This document shows, piece by piece, positions 9,301 to 15,951 of a stretch of DNA of 64,000 nucleotides. The DNA lies in NCBI GenBank assembly GCA_003001975.1, contig PVUG01000002.1:62001-126000 (forward strand). The letters are read 5' to 3'. The position numbers and the translations under genes are program-made. Every line of letters starts with the position of its first letter. Within the stretch, counting starts at the first letter, position 1. Under the pieces are notes generated by a model. The model saw only the letters and a list, made by a program, of their open reading frames with translations, did no database searches and was not told where the DNA came from. This stretch comes from Martelella mediterranea (GTDB taxonomy: Bacteria; Pseudomonadota; Alphaproteobacteria; Rhizobiales; Rhizobiaceae).

Positions 9301-9346
9301 GGAAGTGTTCCTGCCGATCAGGGAAACACGACCGCTTCATTACTAG
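6314..9346 (+). CDS. Multi-PAS sensor pseudokinase, PdhS/DivL-like, Tyr in place of phospho-acceptor His
   Basis: 1010-residue predicted cytosolic signalling protein. PAS-like segments are seen at about residues 45-140, 325-430, 525-605 and 635-755 (the last ends in an ILRDVTALKRREEDLR PAC-type linker and coiled coil). A dimerisation region at about 775-835 reads RYELSQPLDAII where HisKA domains read (H)ELRTPLNAI. Tyr780 occupies the phospho-acceptor position. The C-terminal ATPase-like domain (about 880-1005) keeps DNGIAP but lacks the N-box Asn (LLQGAVQFTPAGG). It is therefore probably catalytically dead or DivL-like. The segment after the H-box (GALGDSRYHGLAREI) resembles PdhS/PleC/DivJ kinases. 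GGGAAG precedes ATG 6314, and an ATG at 6377 is an alternative start. Confidence 0.8.
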   Translation: MRQKPQENASTSPEPATDRNAMSTAIPHYLAFATHPALRGRSLAGRAMLAVDAEERHVVFANAAGARLLGQSLISAAIGTDAAENILLRQFMAVAGRLAEPGDTRNFTVNIPQRFRRVARQAIASLLVLGGRRYLILECENDIADDVMQDLVSGFGEDEAQLALVDGKGAVTHRSAGFDRTGLDSTEIGPVIESLAAGPEYYTERLATTQTGIWPLALGRLSRAPGLFLLFVSEYLAADLKPIDETAGEDAAPDTNIRSARDVIATIDESLGALLGQEDTTAQPAETQSPVVRRQPAAAAEKEALRQAAETRHAEADTRRPARFVWHTDAAGRLIDVSDELAGAVGPDMAAVTGLDFAEIETRFKVAGGSAIARLLQSADTWSGHTVHWPVSGTSMAVPVDLAALPTYTRERHFDGFRGYGLIRLGEETQVPDAAPAAANTAERTKQAQQLTEAERHALDEIASQLRSADTQPAPTPSETVDVEEAPPAPARAPVILRRTAEHAPQNASGAADHASAIDDKKDAILIQSGERILHTNSAFLSLAGYGSLDAVIAAGGTDALIERGTDDRLFLHTADGGRLPVSLHLQAIVWHGGRALALTLRPEHETAGRTDLPVFKQDTDKAGDNAQMLQDGDVAELHAILDTSTDGILILDEKRHIRSLSSSASALFGVESQDVIGEDAGLLFAEESHNDLESHLERLIDGRGGDVMHEGLEVIGREAGGGLIPLFITLGRLPQSGGICAILRDVTALKRREEDLRSAKRAAREAEDERDSLRSALRYELSQPLDAIISLSETMDHQPFGALGDSRYHGLAREIASKSRHARGVVGRLLGEPAPTEPSEAAPDPVVLPEEQVAPAAHETAQINDAVAEAVSLVQPRANARRIIIRAALSPALARTPSDAETLKEIALQLLQGAVQFTPAGGQVVVSTAVAASGETVLRFRDNGIAPARRRAAGQHAGDTAPQEENPHLQKARKLAERLGARFLVHAVPSEGMLVEVFLPIRETRPLHY

Positions 9347-9546
9347 ACCGGTTCGTTTCCGCTCCGGACGGTCCGATGTGTCCCTTCCGACACGCCCTTT
9401 TCCGCTGACACACCGGGCGTGCCGCAGACAGGCGGCATGCGGCCATATTGCGCAATGCGGCAACAGGCAATAAAACCGGTCGGAACCTGTCCACTTTGGC
9501 ATTTCGGGCTGATGGCGGGGCTGAGATCAGACACGACCGGAGTAGC

Positions 9547-11223
9547 ATGGCCACCGACCACGCCGCTGAAAGCGCGCCCCTTCCCCGCCTGGCACGGCGT
9601 CGTATGCCGCATCCCCTGCCGCTGGCAGCAGGTATCATTTGTGCCTTGATGCTGCTGCCGCTGGCGGCCATCTGCTGGCTGGCCTTTTCTTCGGATTTCT
9701 CCGCCATTTCCCATCTTGTCGAAACCGTTCTGCCGCGCGTGGCGGGGCGAACCCTGCTGCTTCTCGTCTTTAATGCCCTCGTCACCGGCACGGTCGGCGT
9801 GATCACCGCGTGGCTGGTGGTTTCCTTTGATTTCCCGTTCAGGCGGCTGTTTTCGGTTGCGCTGGTGCTGCCGCTTGCCATGCCGATCTATCTGGCGGCC
9901 TATGCCTTCGGCGAATTCTTCGATTTCACCGGCCCCGTTCAGACGCTCTACCGCTCCGTTTTCGGCTATCAGTCCGCAAGGGACTATTATTTCCCGGATA
10001 TCCGCTCGCTTGGCGGCGCGGTTCTGGTGATGTCGGCGGTGCTCTATCCTTATGTCTATCTCACCGCCCGTTCGGTGTTTTCCATGCAGGGACGCAACGC
10101 GGCGGAAGTGGCGCGCACACTTGGCGCCGGACGTTTCCGGGTTCTCCGGGCCGTGCAGCTGCCGATGGCGCGCCCGGCCATCGTCGTCGGTCTGACACTG
10201 GTAATGATGGAGAGCCTCAACGACATCGGCGCGGTCAAATATCTCGGCGTCAACACGCTGACATTTTCGATCTACGAGACCTGGCTCAATCGCGGCAACC
10301 TGGCAGGCGCTGCCCAGCTTTCCGCGATCATGCTCGTCTTCGTGCTGGCGCTGATCCTGCTTGAGCGGGTCGCCCGGCGCAACCAGCGCTACAGCGCCGG
10401 ACGGTCGGTGACCGGACAGCCCGAACGGCAGCGCCTTTCGGGCGCCAAAGCCCTTGCCGCAAGCCTTGCCTGCCTGTTGCCTGTGCTCATTGGTTTCGCA
10501 ATTCCCGCACTTGTTCTCGCCGGTTTTGCGCTCAGGCGGCTCGATGAATTTCTCTCCGAACGCCTTCTCGACGCGCTGATGACCAGCATCGCCGTATCGG
10601 GCCTTGCCGCAGCTTTCGCCGTCTTGTTCGGGCTGACGCTTTCCTATGCGGTCAGAACCCATCCGGGCCGTAAAATCCGCTCGGTGACCCGCCTGGCATC
10701 GCTTGGATACGGCATTCCAGGCACGGTGCTGGCCATCGGCGTGCTGATCCCGCTGGCAGGCCTCGACAACGCTCTCGACGGGGCGCTCAGGGCAAATTTC
10801 GGCATTTCCAGCGGTCTGCTGCTTTCCGGCAGCGGCTTTGCCATCATCTACGCCTGCACGGTGCGGTTTCTCGCCATGGCCGAAGGAAGCGTCGATGCCG
10901 GTTTTCACAAGCTCTCGCCCAGCCTCGACATGGCCGCGCGCACGCTTGGCCGCTCACCGGCAAAGGCGCTCGTCTCGGTGCTTTTGCCGAACATGCGTCC
11001 CGCATTGTGGACGGCAGCGCTTCTGGTGTTCATCGAAACCCTGAAGGAACTCTCGGCAACCATTCTGCTGCGCCCCTTCAACTTCAATACGCTTGCCACG
11101 CTTGTCTACGAGGATGCCTCCCGCGCGCTGGTCGAAAGCGCCTCGGTGCCTGCCATGATCATCATCCTCGCAGGTCTCGTGCCGGTGCTGCTGGTCTCGC
11201 GCTCGATGGATCGCCGGGCGTAA
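9547..11223 (+). CDS. Ferric-iron-type ABC transporter permease (two fused membrane domains)
   Basis: 558-residue inner-membrane permease made of two tandem domains of about six transmembrane helices each, like FbpB/SfuB/thiamine-type permeases. Two EAA-type loops that contact the ATPase are visible at about residues 185-210 (EVARTLGAGRFRVLRAVQLP) and 460-485 (MAARTLGRSPAKALVSVLLP). The ATG at 9547 is preferred because GGAG lies 7 nt upstream. The frame is open to 9448 but that segment looks unlike protein. Neither the binding protein nor the ATPase is adjacent, so the gene is an orphan here. Iron is inferred from family resemblance only. Confidence 0.85.
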   Translation: MATDHAAESAPLPRLARRRMPHPLPLAAGIICALMLLPLAAICWLAFSSDFSAISHLVETVLPRVAGRTLLLLVFNALVTGTVGVITAWLVVSFDFPFRRLFSVALVLPLAMPIYLAAYAFGEFFDFTGPVQTLYRSVFGYQSARDYYFPDIRSLGGAVLVMSAVLYPYVYLTARSVFSMQGRNAAEVARTLGAGRFRVLRAVQLPMARPAIVVGLTLVMMESLNDIGAVKYLGVNTLTFSIYETWLNRGNLAGAAQLSAIMLVFVLALILLERVARRNQRYSAGRSVTGQPERQRLSGAKALAASLACLLPVLIGFAIPALVLAGFALRRLDEFLSERLLDALMTSIAVSGLAAAFAVLFGLTLSYAVRTHPGRKIRSVTRLASLGYGIPGTVLAIGVLIPLAGLDNALDGALRANFGISSGLLLSGSGFAIIYACTVRFLAMAEGSVDAGFHKLSPSLDMAARTLGRSPAKALVSVLLPNMRPALWTAALLVFIETLKELSATILLRPFNFNTLATLVYEDASRALVESASVPAMIIILAGLVPVLLVSRSMDRRA

Positions 11224-11226
11224 AAA

Positions 11227-11249
11227 AGCCGTCGCATCATGCGGCGGCT
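11227..11249 (+). terminator. Rho-independent terminator-like hairpin after the ABC permease
   Basis: AGCCGTCGC / GCGGCGGCT arms (one G-T pair) with a 5-nt loop, starting just after the stop codon. It is followed by AATTTG rather than a long T run. A mirror-image hairpin with near-identical arms serves the opposite strand at 11441-11461. Confidence 0.6.
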
Positions 11250-11293
11250 CAATTTGTTGACAAACTTTGCAGGCAATCACAGCTTCGCCCCAC

Positions 11294-11406
11294 CGTCATA
11301 CCGGCCTTGAGCCGGTATCCAGGGCTGCTTGTTATGCGCTTTCAAAAAGAGTCTTTGCGCGCAAGGACTTGGGCTTACTAGTTTCCGGCTCAAGGCCGGA
11401 ATGACG
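11294..11406. repeat. Intergenic inverted-repeat element, GTCAT-xCCGG family, copy 1
   Basis: Left arm begins CGTCATACCGGCCTTGAGCC and the right arm is its mirror (GGCTCAAGGCCGGAATGACG). Each arm also contains a smaller palindrome (CCGGCCTTGAGCCGG). Further out, TTGTTGACAAA (about 11254-11264) and TTTGTCAACAAA (about 11425-11436) continue the mirror symmetry. The same palindrome type occurs at 23241-23364 and 59364-59438. Confidence 0.75.
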
Positions 11407-11440
11407 AAAGAACGCGAGAGGAGCTTTGTCAACAAACCAA

Positions 11441-11461
11441 GCCGCCGCACAAAGCGACGGC
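11441..11461 (-). terminator. Terminator-like hairpin after fba
   Basis: On the minus strand GCCGTCGC / GCGGCGGC arms with a TTTGT loop, followed by TTGGTTTG. It lies 30 bp beyond the fba stop codon and mirrors the hairpin at 11227-11249. Confidence 0.55.
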
Positions 11462-11491
11462 CTTCAACGTCAAACATGCTCCGCGCAGCGT

Positions 11492-12556
11492 TCAACCGAT
11501 CTTCGGGGCCAGTGAGCCGTCGGCGTAGCGCTTTGCCATATCCGACAGCGGGATCGGCTTGATCTTTTCGGCGTGGCCTGCCGTGCCGAAGGCCTCGAAG
11601 CGCTCGACGCACAGCTTGGTCATCGCCTCCATGGCGGGTTTGAGATATTTGCGCGGGTCGAACTCTGCCGGGTTTTCGGCAAACACCTTGCGGATCGCGC
11701 CGGTCATGGCCATGCGGTTGTCGGTGTCGATATTGACCTTGCGCACGCCGTGCTTGATGCCGCGCTGGATTTCCTCCACCGGAACACCCCAGGTCGGCTT
11801 CATCTCGCCGCCATATTTGTTGATGATCTCCTGCAGTTCCTCCGGCACGGAGGACGAGCCGTGCATGACAAGATGGGTATCCGGCAGGCGGCGGTGGATC
11901 TCCTCGATCACGTTCATCGCCAGCACTTCGCCATCGGGCTTGCGGGTGAACTTGTAGGCGCCGTGGCTGGTGCCCATGGCAACGGCCAGCGCATCCACCT
12001 GCGTATCCCTGGCGAACCGGACAGCCTGGTCGGGGTCGGTCAGAAGCTGGTCATGGTCGAGCTTGCCCTCGAAGCCGTGACCGTCCTCCTTCTCGCCCTC
12101 GCCGGTTTCCAGCGAGCCCAGCACGCCGATTTCACCTTCCACCGACACCCCGGCCCAGTGTGAAAAATCGCAGACGCGCTTGGTCACGCCGGCATTGTAT
12201 TCATAGTCGGCCGGCGTCTTGCCGTCGGCTTTCAGCGAACCGTCCATCATCACCGATGTGAAACCGTACTGGATCGCCGTCATGCAGGTCGGCTCGGAAT
12301 TGCCGTGGTCGAGATGCATGACCAGCGGAATATCGGGGTAGAGCTCGGCAAGACCGTCGATCAGCTTTGCCAGGATCAGGTCGTTGGCATAGGCGCGCGC
12401 GCCGCGGCTTGCCTGGATGATCACCGGCGACGACGTCTTCGCCGCGGCCTCCATGATCGCCAGCCCCTGCTCCATATCGTTGATGTTGAAGGCCGGCACG
12501 CCATAGCCGTATTCGGCGGCGTGATCGAGCAATTGTCTCAAGGTAACCCGTGCCAT
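11492..12556 (-). CDS. fba: Class II fructose-bisphosphate aldolase (CbbA/Calvin-cycle subtype length)
   Basis: 354-residue zinc-dependent aldolase that interconverts fructose-1,6-bisphosphate with DHAP and glyceraldehyde-3-phosphate. The metal site HLDHG (residues 81-85), the [10 protein letters not shown] segment (about 150-160) and the [12 protein letters not shown] segment are visible. Length and the long [13 protein letters not shown] insert fit the larger CbbA-like class IIB subtype common in Rhizobiales. ATG 12556 is preceded by AGGAG, while upstream in-frame sequence is not conserved-looking. A DeoR-family regulator is divergent, about 250 bp away, with a very AT-rich region in between. 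Confidence 0.95.
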   Translation of the reverse strand: MARVTLRQLLDHAAEYGYGVPAFNINDMEQGLAIMEAAAKTSSPVIIQASRGARAYANDLILAKLIDGLAELYPDIPLVMHLDHGNSEPTCMTAIQYGFTSVMMDGSLKADGKTPADYEYNAGVTKRVCDFSHWAGVSVEGEIGVLGSLETGEGEKEDGHGFEGKLDHDQLLTDPDQAVRFARDTQVDALAVAMGTSHGAYKFTRKPDGEVLAMNVIEEIHRRLPDTHLVMHGSSSVPEELQEIINKYGGEMKPTWGVPVEEIQRGIKHGVRKVNIDTDNRMAMTGAIRKVFAENPAEFDPRKYLKPAMEAMTKLCVERFEAFGTAGHAEKIKPIPLSDMAKRYADGSLAPKIG

Positions 12557-12659
12557 CGCAAATTCTCCTGTTGCCTGACCAACGCCATAGCGGACGCCGG
12601 TCTGAAAGTGATTGCCAAGCGTCAAGCCGGCGCCGGCGCCCATGGCTTTATTCTGCAAT

Positions 12660-12803
12660 GATGATAATGCGGGAATGCGAAATCACAAGATTATTTTATA
12701 AATATCATATTAATTGTTATTTTAATCGTTTCTATATGTGATATATACCATAATTCATGCTGTTATATCAAAATTGCGGAAACATCGGACTGAGGAGAGG
12801 GCT
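12660..12803. promoter_or_regulatory. AT-rich divergent control region between fba and the DeoR regulator
   Basis: The stretch 12685-12770 is markedly AT-rich against a GC-rich background and contains several ATAT/TGATAT words (AAATATCATATTAA about 12700-12713, TATATGTGATATATAC about 12733-12748) that are roughly mirror-related. It is the obvious site for the promoters of both genes and for a DeoR-type operator, but I cannot place -35/-10 boxes with confidence. Confidence 0.5.
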
Positions 12804-13568
12804 TTGAGGGCGGACGAAAGACGGGCAGCGATGATGGCGCTGCTGATGGAGCGTGGCCAGGCAGGCGTGGACGAACTCAGCCAGCGTTTCCACGTGTCGA
12901 AGATGACGGTTCACCGCGATCTCGACGAGCTGGAAGCCTCTGGCCAGCTGCGCAAGGTGCGCGGTGGCGCGTCCGTACAGTCTTCCGCCATGTTCCAGGC
13001 CGATTTCCGCTATCGCCAGAAGATCGCGGCGAGCGAAAAGGCGCGAATCGCTGCCGCGGCCGCCGCGTTCATCGAACCCGGCATGACCATGATGATCGAC
13101 GATTCCTCCACCGCCGCCAACCTTGCCGGACACCTGCCCCAGCGCCTGCCATTGACTGTGATATCTAACAATCTGAGTGTTATTTCAGAACTGGCCGGCA
13201 TTGCCGGCATCGAATTGATGGCGCTTGGCGGCCAGTACAGCCGCAAGTTCAACGGCTTTTTCGGGCTGCTGACCGAGGATGCCCTGCGCGGGCTCAGGGC
13301 CGATATCAGCTTCATTTCAGCCTCCGCGATCTATCAGGGCGAAGCTTTCCATCAGGACCCCGAAGTGGTGCAGACCAAGCGGTTGATCGTGAAGGGTGCC
13401 GAGCGCCGCGTGCTTCTGGCCGACCACACCAAATTCGGCCGCCCGGGCCTGCACTTCCTCACGGGGCTCGAGACCTTCAGCGCGGTCTTCACCGGCGACG
13501 AACTGGACCCGGCGCAAAGGACCGTGCTGACCGAAAAAGGCGTATCGCTCCATTGCATCCCCGCCTGA
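12804..13568 (+). CDS. DeoR/GlpR-family transcriptional regulator
   Basis: 254-residue sugar-responsive regulator. An N-terminal DeoR-type winged helix-turn-helix (about residues 3-58, with ELSQRFHVSKMTVHRDLDEL as its core) is followed by a DeoRC sensor domain related to ribose-5-phosphate isomerase. The sensor includes the phosphosugar-contact segment MMIDDSSTAANLA and a C-terminal ADHTKFGRPGLHF segment. I chose a TTG start at 12804 because GAGGAG lies 6-9 nt upstream and it gives the usual family length. The frame is open further upstream to 12738. Divergence from fba suggests it controls fba or a sugar-phosphate pathway (inference). Confidence 0.85.
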   Translation: MRADERRAAMMALLMERGQAGVDELSQRFHVSKMTVHRDLDELEASGQLRKVRGGASVQSSAMFQADFRYRQKIAASEKARIAAAAAAFIEPGMTMMIDDSSTAANLAGHLPQRLPLTVISNNLSVISELAGIAGIELMALGGQYSRKFNGFFGLLTEDALRGLRADISFISASAIYQGEAFHQDPEVVQTKRLIVKGAERRVLLADHTKFGRPGLHFLTGLETFSAVFTGDELDPAQRTVLTEKGVSLHCIPA

Positions 13569-13612
13569 AATGTTTACATCGGGAATAGTGTCAACGATCC
13601 GGGCAAACGCTT

Positions 13613-14005
13613 ATGAACGCGAGGGAAACGATCAGCCTTTACGAGGCCATCGGTGGCGCCGAGGCGGTCAGGCGTCTTGCCCATCGTTTCTACGAACTGA
13701 TGGACAGCCTGCCGGAGGCCGCGCATTGCCGGGCCATCCACCCGGCGGACCTTTCCGGCTCTGAAGAAAAATTCCGCGACTATCTGACAGGCTATCTCGG
13801 CGGGCCGCCGGTCTATGTCGAAAAGCATGGGCATCCACGGCTCAGAATGCGCCACATGCCCGCCCCCATCGGACCGGACGAACGCGACGAGTGGCTGCTG
13901 TGTTTCCGCCGTGCGCTGGAAGAAACAGTGCCCGACATCAAGCTGCGCGCCCTCATCCTGCCGCCGGTCGAAAAGCTCGCCTACCACATGCAGAACAAGG
14001 CCTGA
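13613..14005 (+). CDS. Group II truncated haemoglobin
   Basis: 130-residue 2-on-2 globin that probably binds O2 or NO in the cytosol. The proximal haem ligand is His81 (in RMRHMPAPI), and the group II-type Trp at G8 is Trp94. The N-terminal LYEAIGGAEAVRRLAHRFYELM helix with Phe26-Tyr27 matches the A/B helices. It is followed after 2 nt by the DUF423 gene, so the two are likely co-transcribed. Confidence 0.88.
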   Translation: MNARETISLYEAIGGAEAVRRLAHRFYELMDSLPEAAHCRAIHPADLSGSEEKFRDYLTGYLGGPPVYVEKHGHPRLRMRHMPAPIGPDERDEWLLCFRRALEETVPDIKLRALILPPVEKLAYHMQNKA

Positions 14006-14007
14006 CC

Positions 14008-14376
14008 ATGAACGCCCTGACAATTTCCGCACGCATCCTGCTGTTTTTCGCGGGCCTGACGGGGGCAGCGGGCATCATGCTTGCAGCAGCGTCCTATCAT
14101 GGCGACAGCGCGGTGCTGCTGTCTGCCGCACTCGTATGCCTGGCAAACGGCCCTGCGCTGATCGCGCTGGCGCTGCTTTCCATGCGCACCGCCACGGGCC
14201 TTGCCGCCGGCATTCTGATGATTTTCGGGACGGTGCTGTTTGCCGGCGATCTCGTGGCCAGGAATTATGCCGGTTTCGGCTTCTTTCCCATGGCGGCCCC
14301 GGTCGGCGGCACGTCGGTGATTGCAAGCTGGCTACTCGTCGCCCTTGCCGCCATCATGCCGGTGCGCAAAGGCTGA
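14008..14376 (+). CDS. DUF423 (YgdD-like) small membrane protein
   Basis: 122-residue protein with four predicted transmembrane helices and the family pattern of a Gly/Ala-rich first helix and a C-terminal GFFPMAAPVGGTSVIASWLL segment. Function is unknown. The ATG at 14008 lies 2 nt after the globin stop codon, which indicates translational coupling. A longer open frame upstream overlaps the globin gene out of frame and is not credible. Confidence 0.75.
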   Translation: MNALTISARILLFFAGLTGAAGIMLAAASYHGDSAVLLSAALVCLANGPALIALALLSMRTATGLAAGILMIFGTVLFAGDLVARNYAGFGFFPMAAPVGGTSVIASWLLVALAAIMPVRKG

Positions 14377-14410
14377 CCCGCAGCCGCTTGCGACCCACTT
14401 AGCCCCACCC

Positions 14411-14767
14411 TCAAGGAATACGCCCGAACCGCAGCAGGTTGCCATGCGGATCGTAGACGTAAAATTCCTTCATGCCCCAGTCGCGCTCTTCAAAACCGCG
14501 CTCATGCACGATGCCGCGCATCGAAAACTCCGAATAGAGCGCGTCAACGCCGCCGCCACGGATATAGACCGAACTGTTTTCGCAAAACGACCGGTTGTCC
14601 GTCAGCCAGAAATGCAGTTCGATCCCCGGCCGTCGAAGGATCAGATAGTTTTCGGCTGAATGCACGACTTCGGAAAGACCGAGTTTTTCTGAATAAAACG
14701 CTTTGGTCTCATCGAGATCGAGCGACGGCAGAACCGGCAATACGGCAATGTCGGCAGGATCAGCCAT
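14411..14767 (-). CDS. VOC-family (glyoxalase / bleomycin-resistance fold) protein
   Basis: 118-residue single-domain VOC protein with two beta-alpha-beta-beta-beta modules. The first contains PSLDLDETKAFYSEKLGLSE and IELHFWL, the second MKEFYVYDPHGNLLRFGR. Glu and His at metal-site positions (ELHF, DPHGN) are present. The substrate cannot be told from sequence, and BRP-like antibiotic binding is one possibility. It is the last gene of a four-gene operon; its ATG directly abuts the stop codon of the haem monooxygenase gene. Confidence 0.82.
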   Translation of the reverse strand: MADPADIAVLPVLPSLDLDETKAFYSEKLGLSEVVHSAENYLILRRPGIELHFWLTDNRSFCENSSVYIRGGGVDALYSEFSMRGIVHERGFEERDWGMKEFYVYDPHGNLLRFGRIP

Positions 14768-15082
14768 TCAGGCACCTTCGACGCTGCTGAACCCTTCGAA
14801 GGCGGGATGGCCGAGATAGCTCACATTGCTCTGACCCGCATTCTTGTGGGCGTCCCGGAACTGCTCGGATTTGGTCCAGGCGGTAAAGGCGTCCTCGTTT
14901 TCCCAGACGGTGTGCGAGGCATAGAGCGTATAGCCCTCATCCTCGAACGTCTTGCCCTTCAGCAGGTGAAAGGACACGAAGCCGGAAAGCTCGGAAAGCC
15001 GCGAATCGCGCCCTTTCCACACATCTTCGAATTCCTGTTCGGATCCGGTGGCAACTTTGAAACGGTTCATCGCGACATACAT
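14768..15082 (-). CDS. Haem-degrading monooxygenase, IsdG/HmuQ-like (ABM domain)
   Basis: 104-residue antibiotic-biosynthesis-monooxygenase-fold protein. The catalytic triad of IsdG/IsdI-type enzymes is present with correct spacing: Asn6, Trp69 and His79. The N-terminus MYVAMNRFKV and the GFVSFHLLKG segment resemble rhizobial HmuQ/HmuD haem oxygenases, which open the haem ring and release iron. Start ATG 15082 is preceded by GAGGTG and lies 9 nt after the orphan ORF stop. Its stop abuts the VOC gene start. Iron- or haem-dependent regulation is likely by analogy but I see no convincing Irr or RirA box. Confidence 0.82.
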   Translation of the reverse strand: MYVAMNRFKVATGSEQEFEDVWKGRDSRLSELSGFVSFHLLKGKTFEDEGYTLYASHTVWENEDAFTAWTKSEQFRDAHKNAGQSNVSYLGHPAFEGFSSVEGA

Positions 15083-15091
15083 CAGGGCACC

Positions 15092-15334
15092 TCAGGCAGT
15101 TTCTTTATCGGGAACAATGTGGTTGCGCCAGCGGGCAAGGTCAATCACCGCACCGCAGCGTTTGCCGCCGGATGGCGGTCTTCTGGATCTGGAAACGGGA
15201 AATTCGAGAATGGCGGCGCCCTGCCCGCTCGTGGCAGACAGGCCATCGCCTGGAAGCGTCAGCCCCGCACATCCGCCCGGCCGGTGCAGCCCGATCAGCC
15301 CCACCGCGACACCTTGATAAACGCCGCTGATCAA
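15092..15334 (-). CDS. Hypothetical 80-residue protein inside the haem monooxygenase operon
   Basis: No family recognised. The frame starts with TTG overlapping the DUF2325 stop codon (TTGA) and ends 9 nt before the haem monooxygenase start, an arrangement typical of coupled genes. Third codon positions are moderately GC-rich. The product is Gly/Arg-rich, with a hydrophobic start (VYQGVAVGLIGL) and a C-terminal DLARWRNHIV segment. It has no HmuP motif. It could instead be a non-coding spacer or the remnant of a former gene. The 248-bp space between its neighbours holds nothing else. Confidence 0.38.
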   Translation of the reverse strand: MISGVYQGVAVGLIGLHRPGGCAGLTLPGDGLSATSGQGAAILEFPVSRSRRPPSGGKRCGAVIDLARWRNHIVPDKETA

Positions 15335-15732
15335 TTGCTGCGCTCACTCATCGTCTGCAGTGCACGCTCGAGCGAGGATTTCGAGCCGTTGCGCAACGGA
15401 ATGAAAGCCTTCTTGAACTTCTTGCAGCCACTTTTCACCCGCACACAGGCATCATGGCTGATACAGTCGATCGGACAGAACACACAGTCGACCGAGGGCA
15501 GAACCCTGTCGATGCGCGAAACAGCCTCGCGCAGGCCGCCGTCGTGGTGGACAAGCTCGGCGCCGTAATCGTCGGCCACCGCCCGCAGATGCGCGACCTG
15601 GCAGTCACGCCCGCCGACATAAAGAAAACTGCGGCCATTCAGCCCCACAGGCGCTTCGGCGACGCGTGTGACATCGTCCTGCCGTTGGTTCGACCGGTTC
15701 TTGGTCGACTTGCGCTTGTTTTTCTTCGCCAT
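15331..15732 (-). CDS. DUF2325 domain-containing protein
   Basis: 133-residue protein with a very basic N-terminal tail (KKNKRKSTKNRSNQR) and a DUF2325 domain from about residue 35. The LYVGGRDCQVAHLRAVADDY segment and the cysteine-rich segment DCVFCPIDCISHDAC (about 82-96) plus SGC further on suggest metal or redox chemistry. The function of DUF2325 is unknown. ATG 15732 has GGGAGG at good distance; a GTG two codons earlier is the alternative. It is the first gene of the operon with the orphan ORF, haem monooxygenase and VOC genes. Confidence 0.8.
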   Translation of the reverse strand: MAKKNKRKSTKNRSNQRQDDVTRVAEAPVGLNGRSFLYVGGRDCQVAHLRAVADDYGAELVHHDGGLREAVSRIDRVLPSVDCVFCPIDCISHDACVRVKSGCKKFKKAFIPLRNGSKSSLERALQTMSERSN

Positions 15733-15780
15733 TTTCACCCTCCCGGTCCAGGCCGATTTGTTGATGACAAAAGGACCCTA

Positions 15781-15834
15781 TAAAACATGATAAAAAAGGT
15801 AAAGTATAAATATGACTTTTTTTCTCATGTTTTA
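15781..15834. promoter_or_regulatory. AT-rich inverted repeat (17-bp arms) upstream of the DUF2325 operon
   Basis: Arms 15781-15797 and 15818-15834 are inverted copies with one mismatch; their outer ten bases are TAAAACATGA and TCATGTTTTA. The 20-bp centre is also AT-rich (it contains TATAAATATGAC). In a GC-rich genome this 54-bp island stands out. It lies about 50 bp before the DUF2325 start and about 120 bp before the divergent SpoIIAA-like gene. It could be an operator plus promoter or a hairpin in the leader. Confidence 0.6.
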
Positions 15835-15951
15835 ATCGGCGCACAGACGGGTCTAAACGGACAAACAGTGAAAGCCGTATCCCCGATCAGGCGTGTTTCG
15901 CTGGCATTCGCGCCCGGCCCGCGCTAAAAGAACGCAAAATGGAGGCCTTAT

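Noticed and set aside
9343-10908. 521-codon minus-strand frame opposite the ABC permease
   Set aside because: The product is rich in Arg/His/Gly/Gln without domains, and the plus strand has two clear permease domains.
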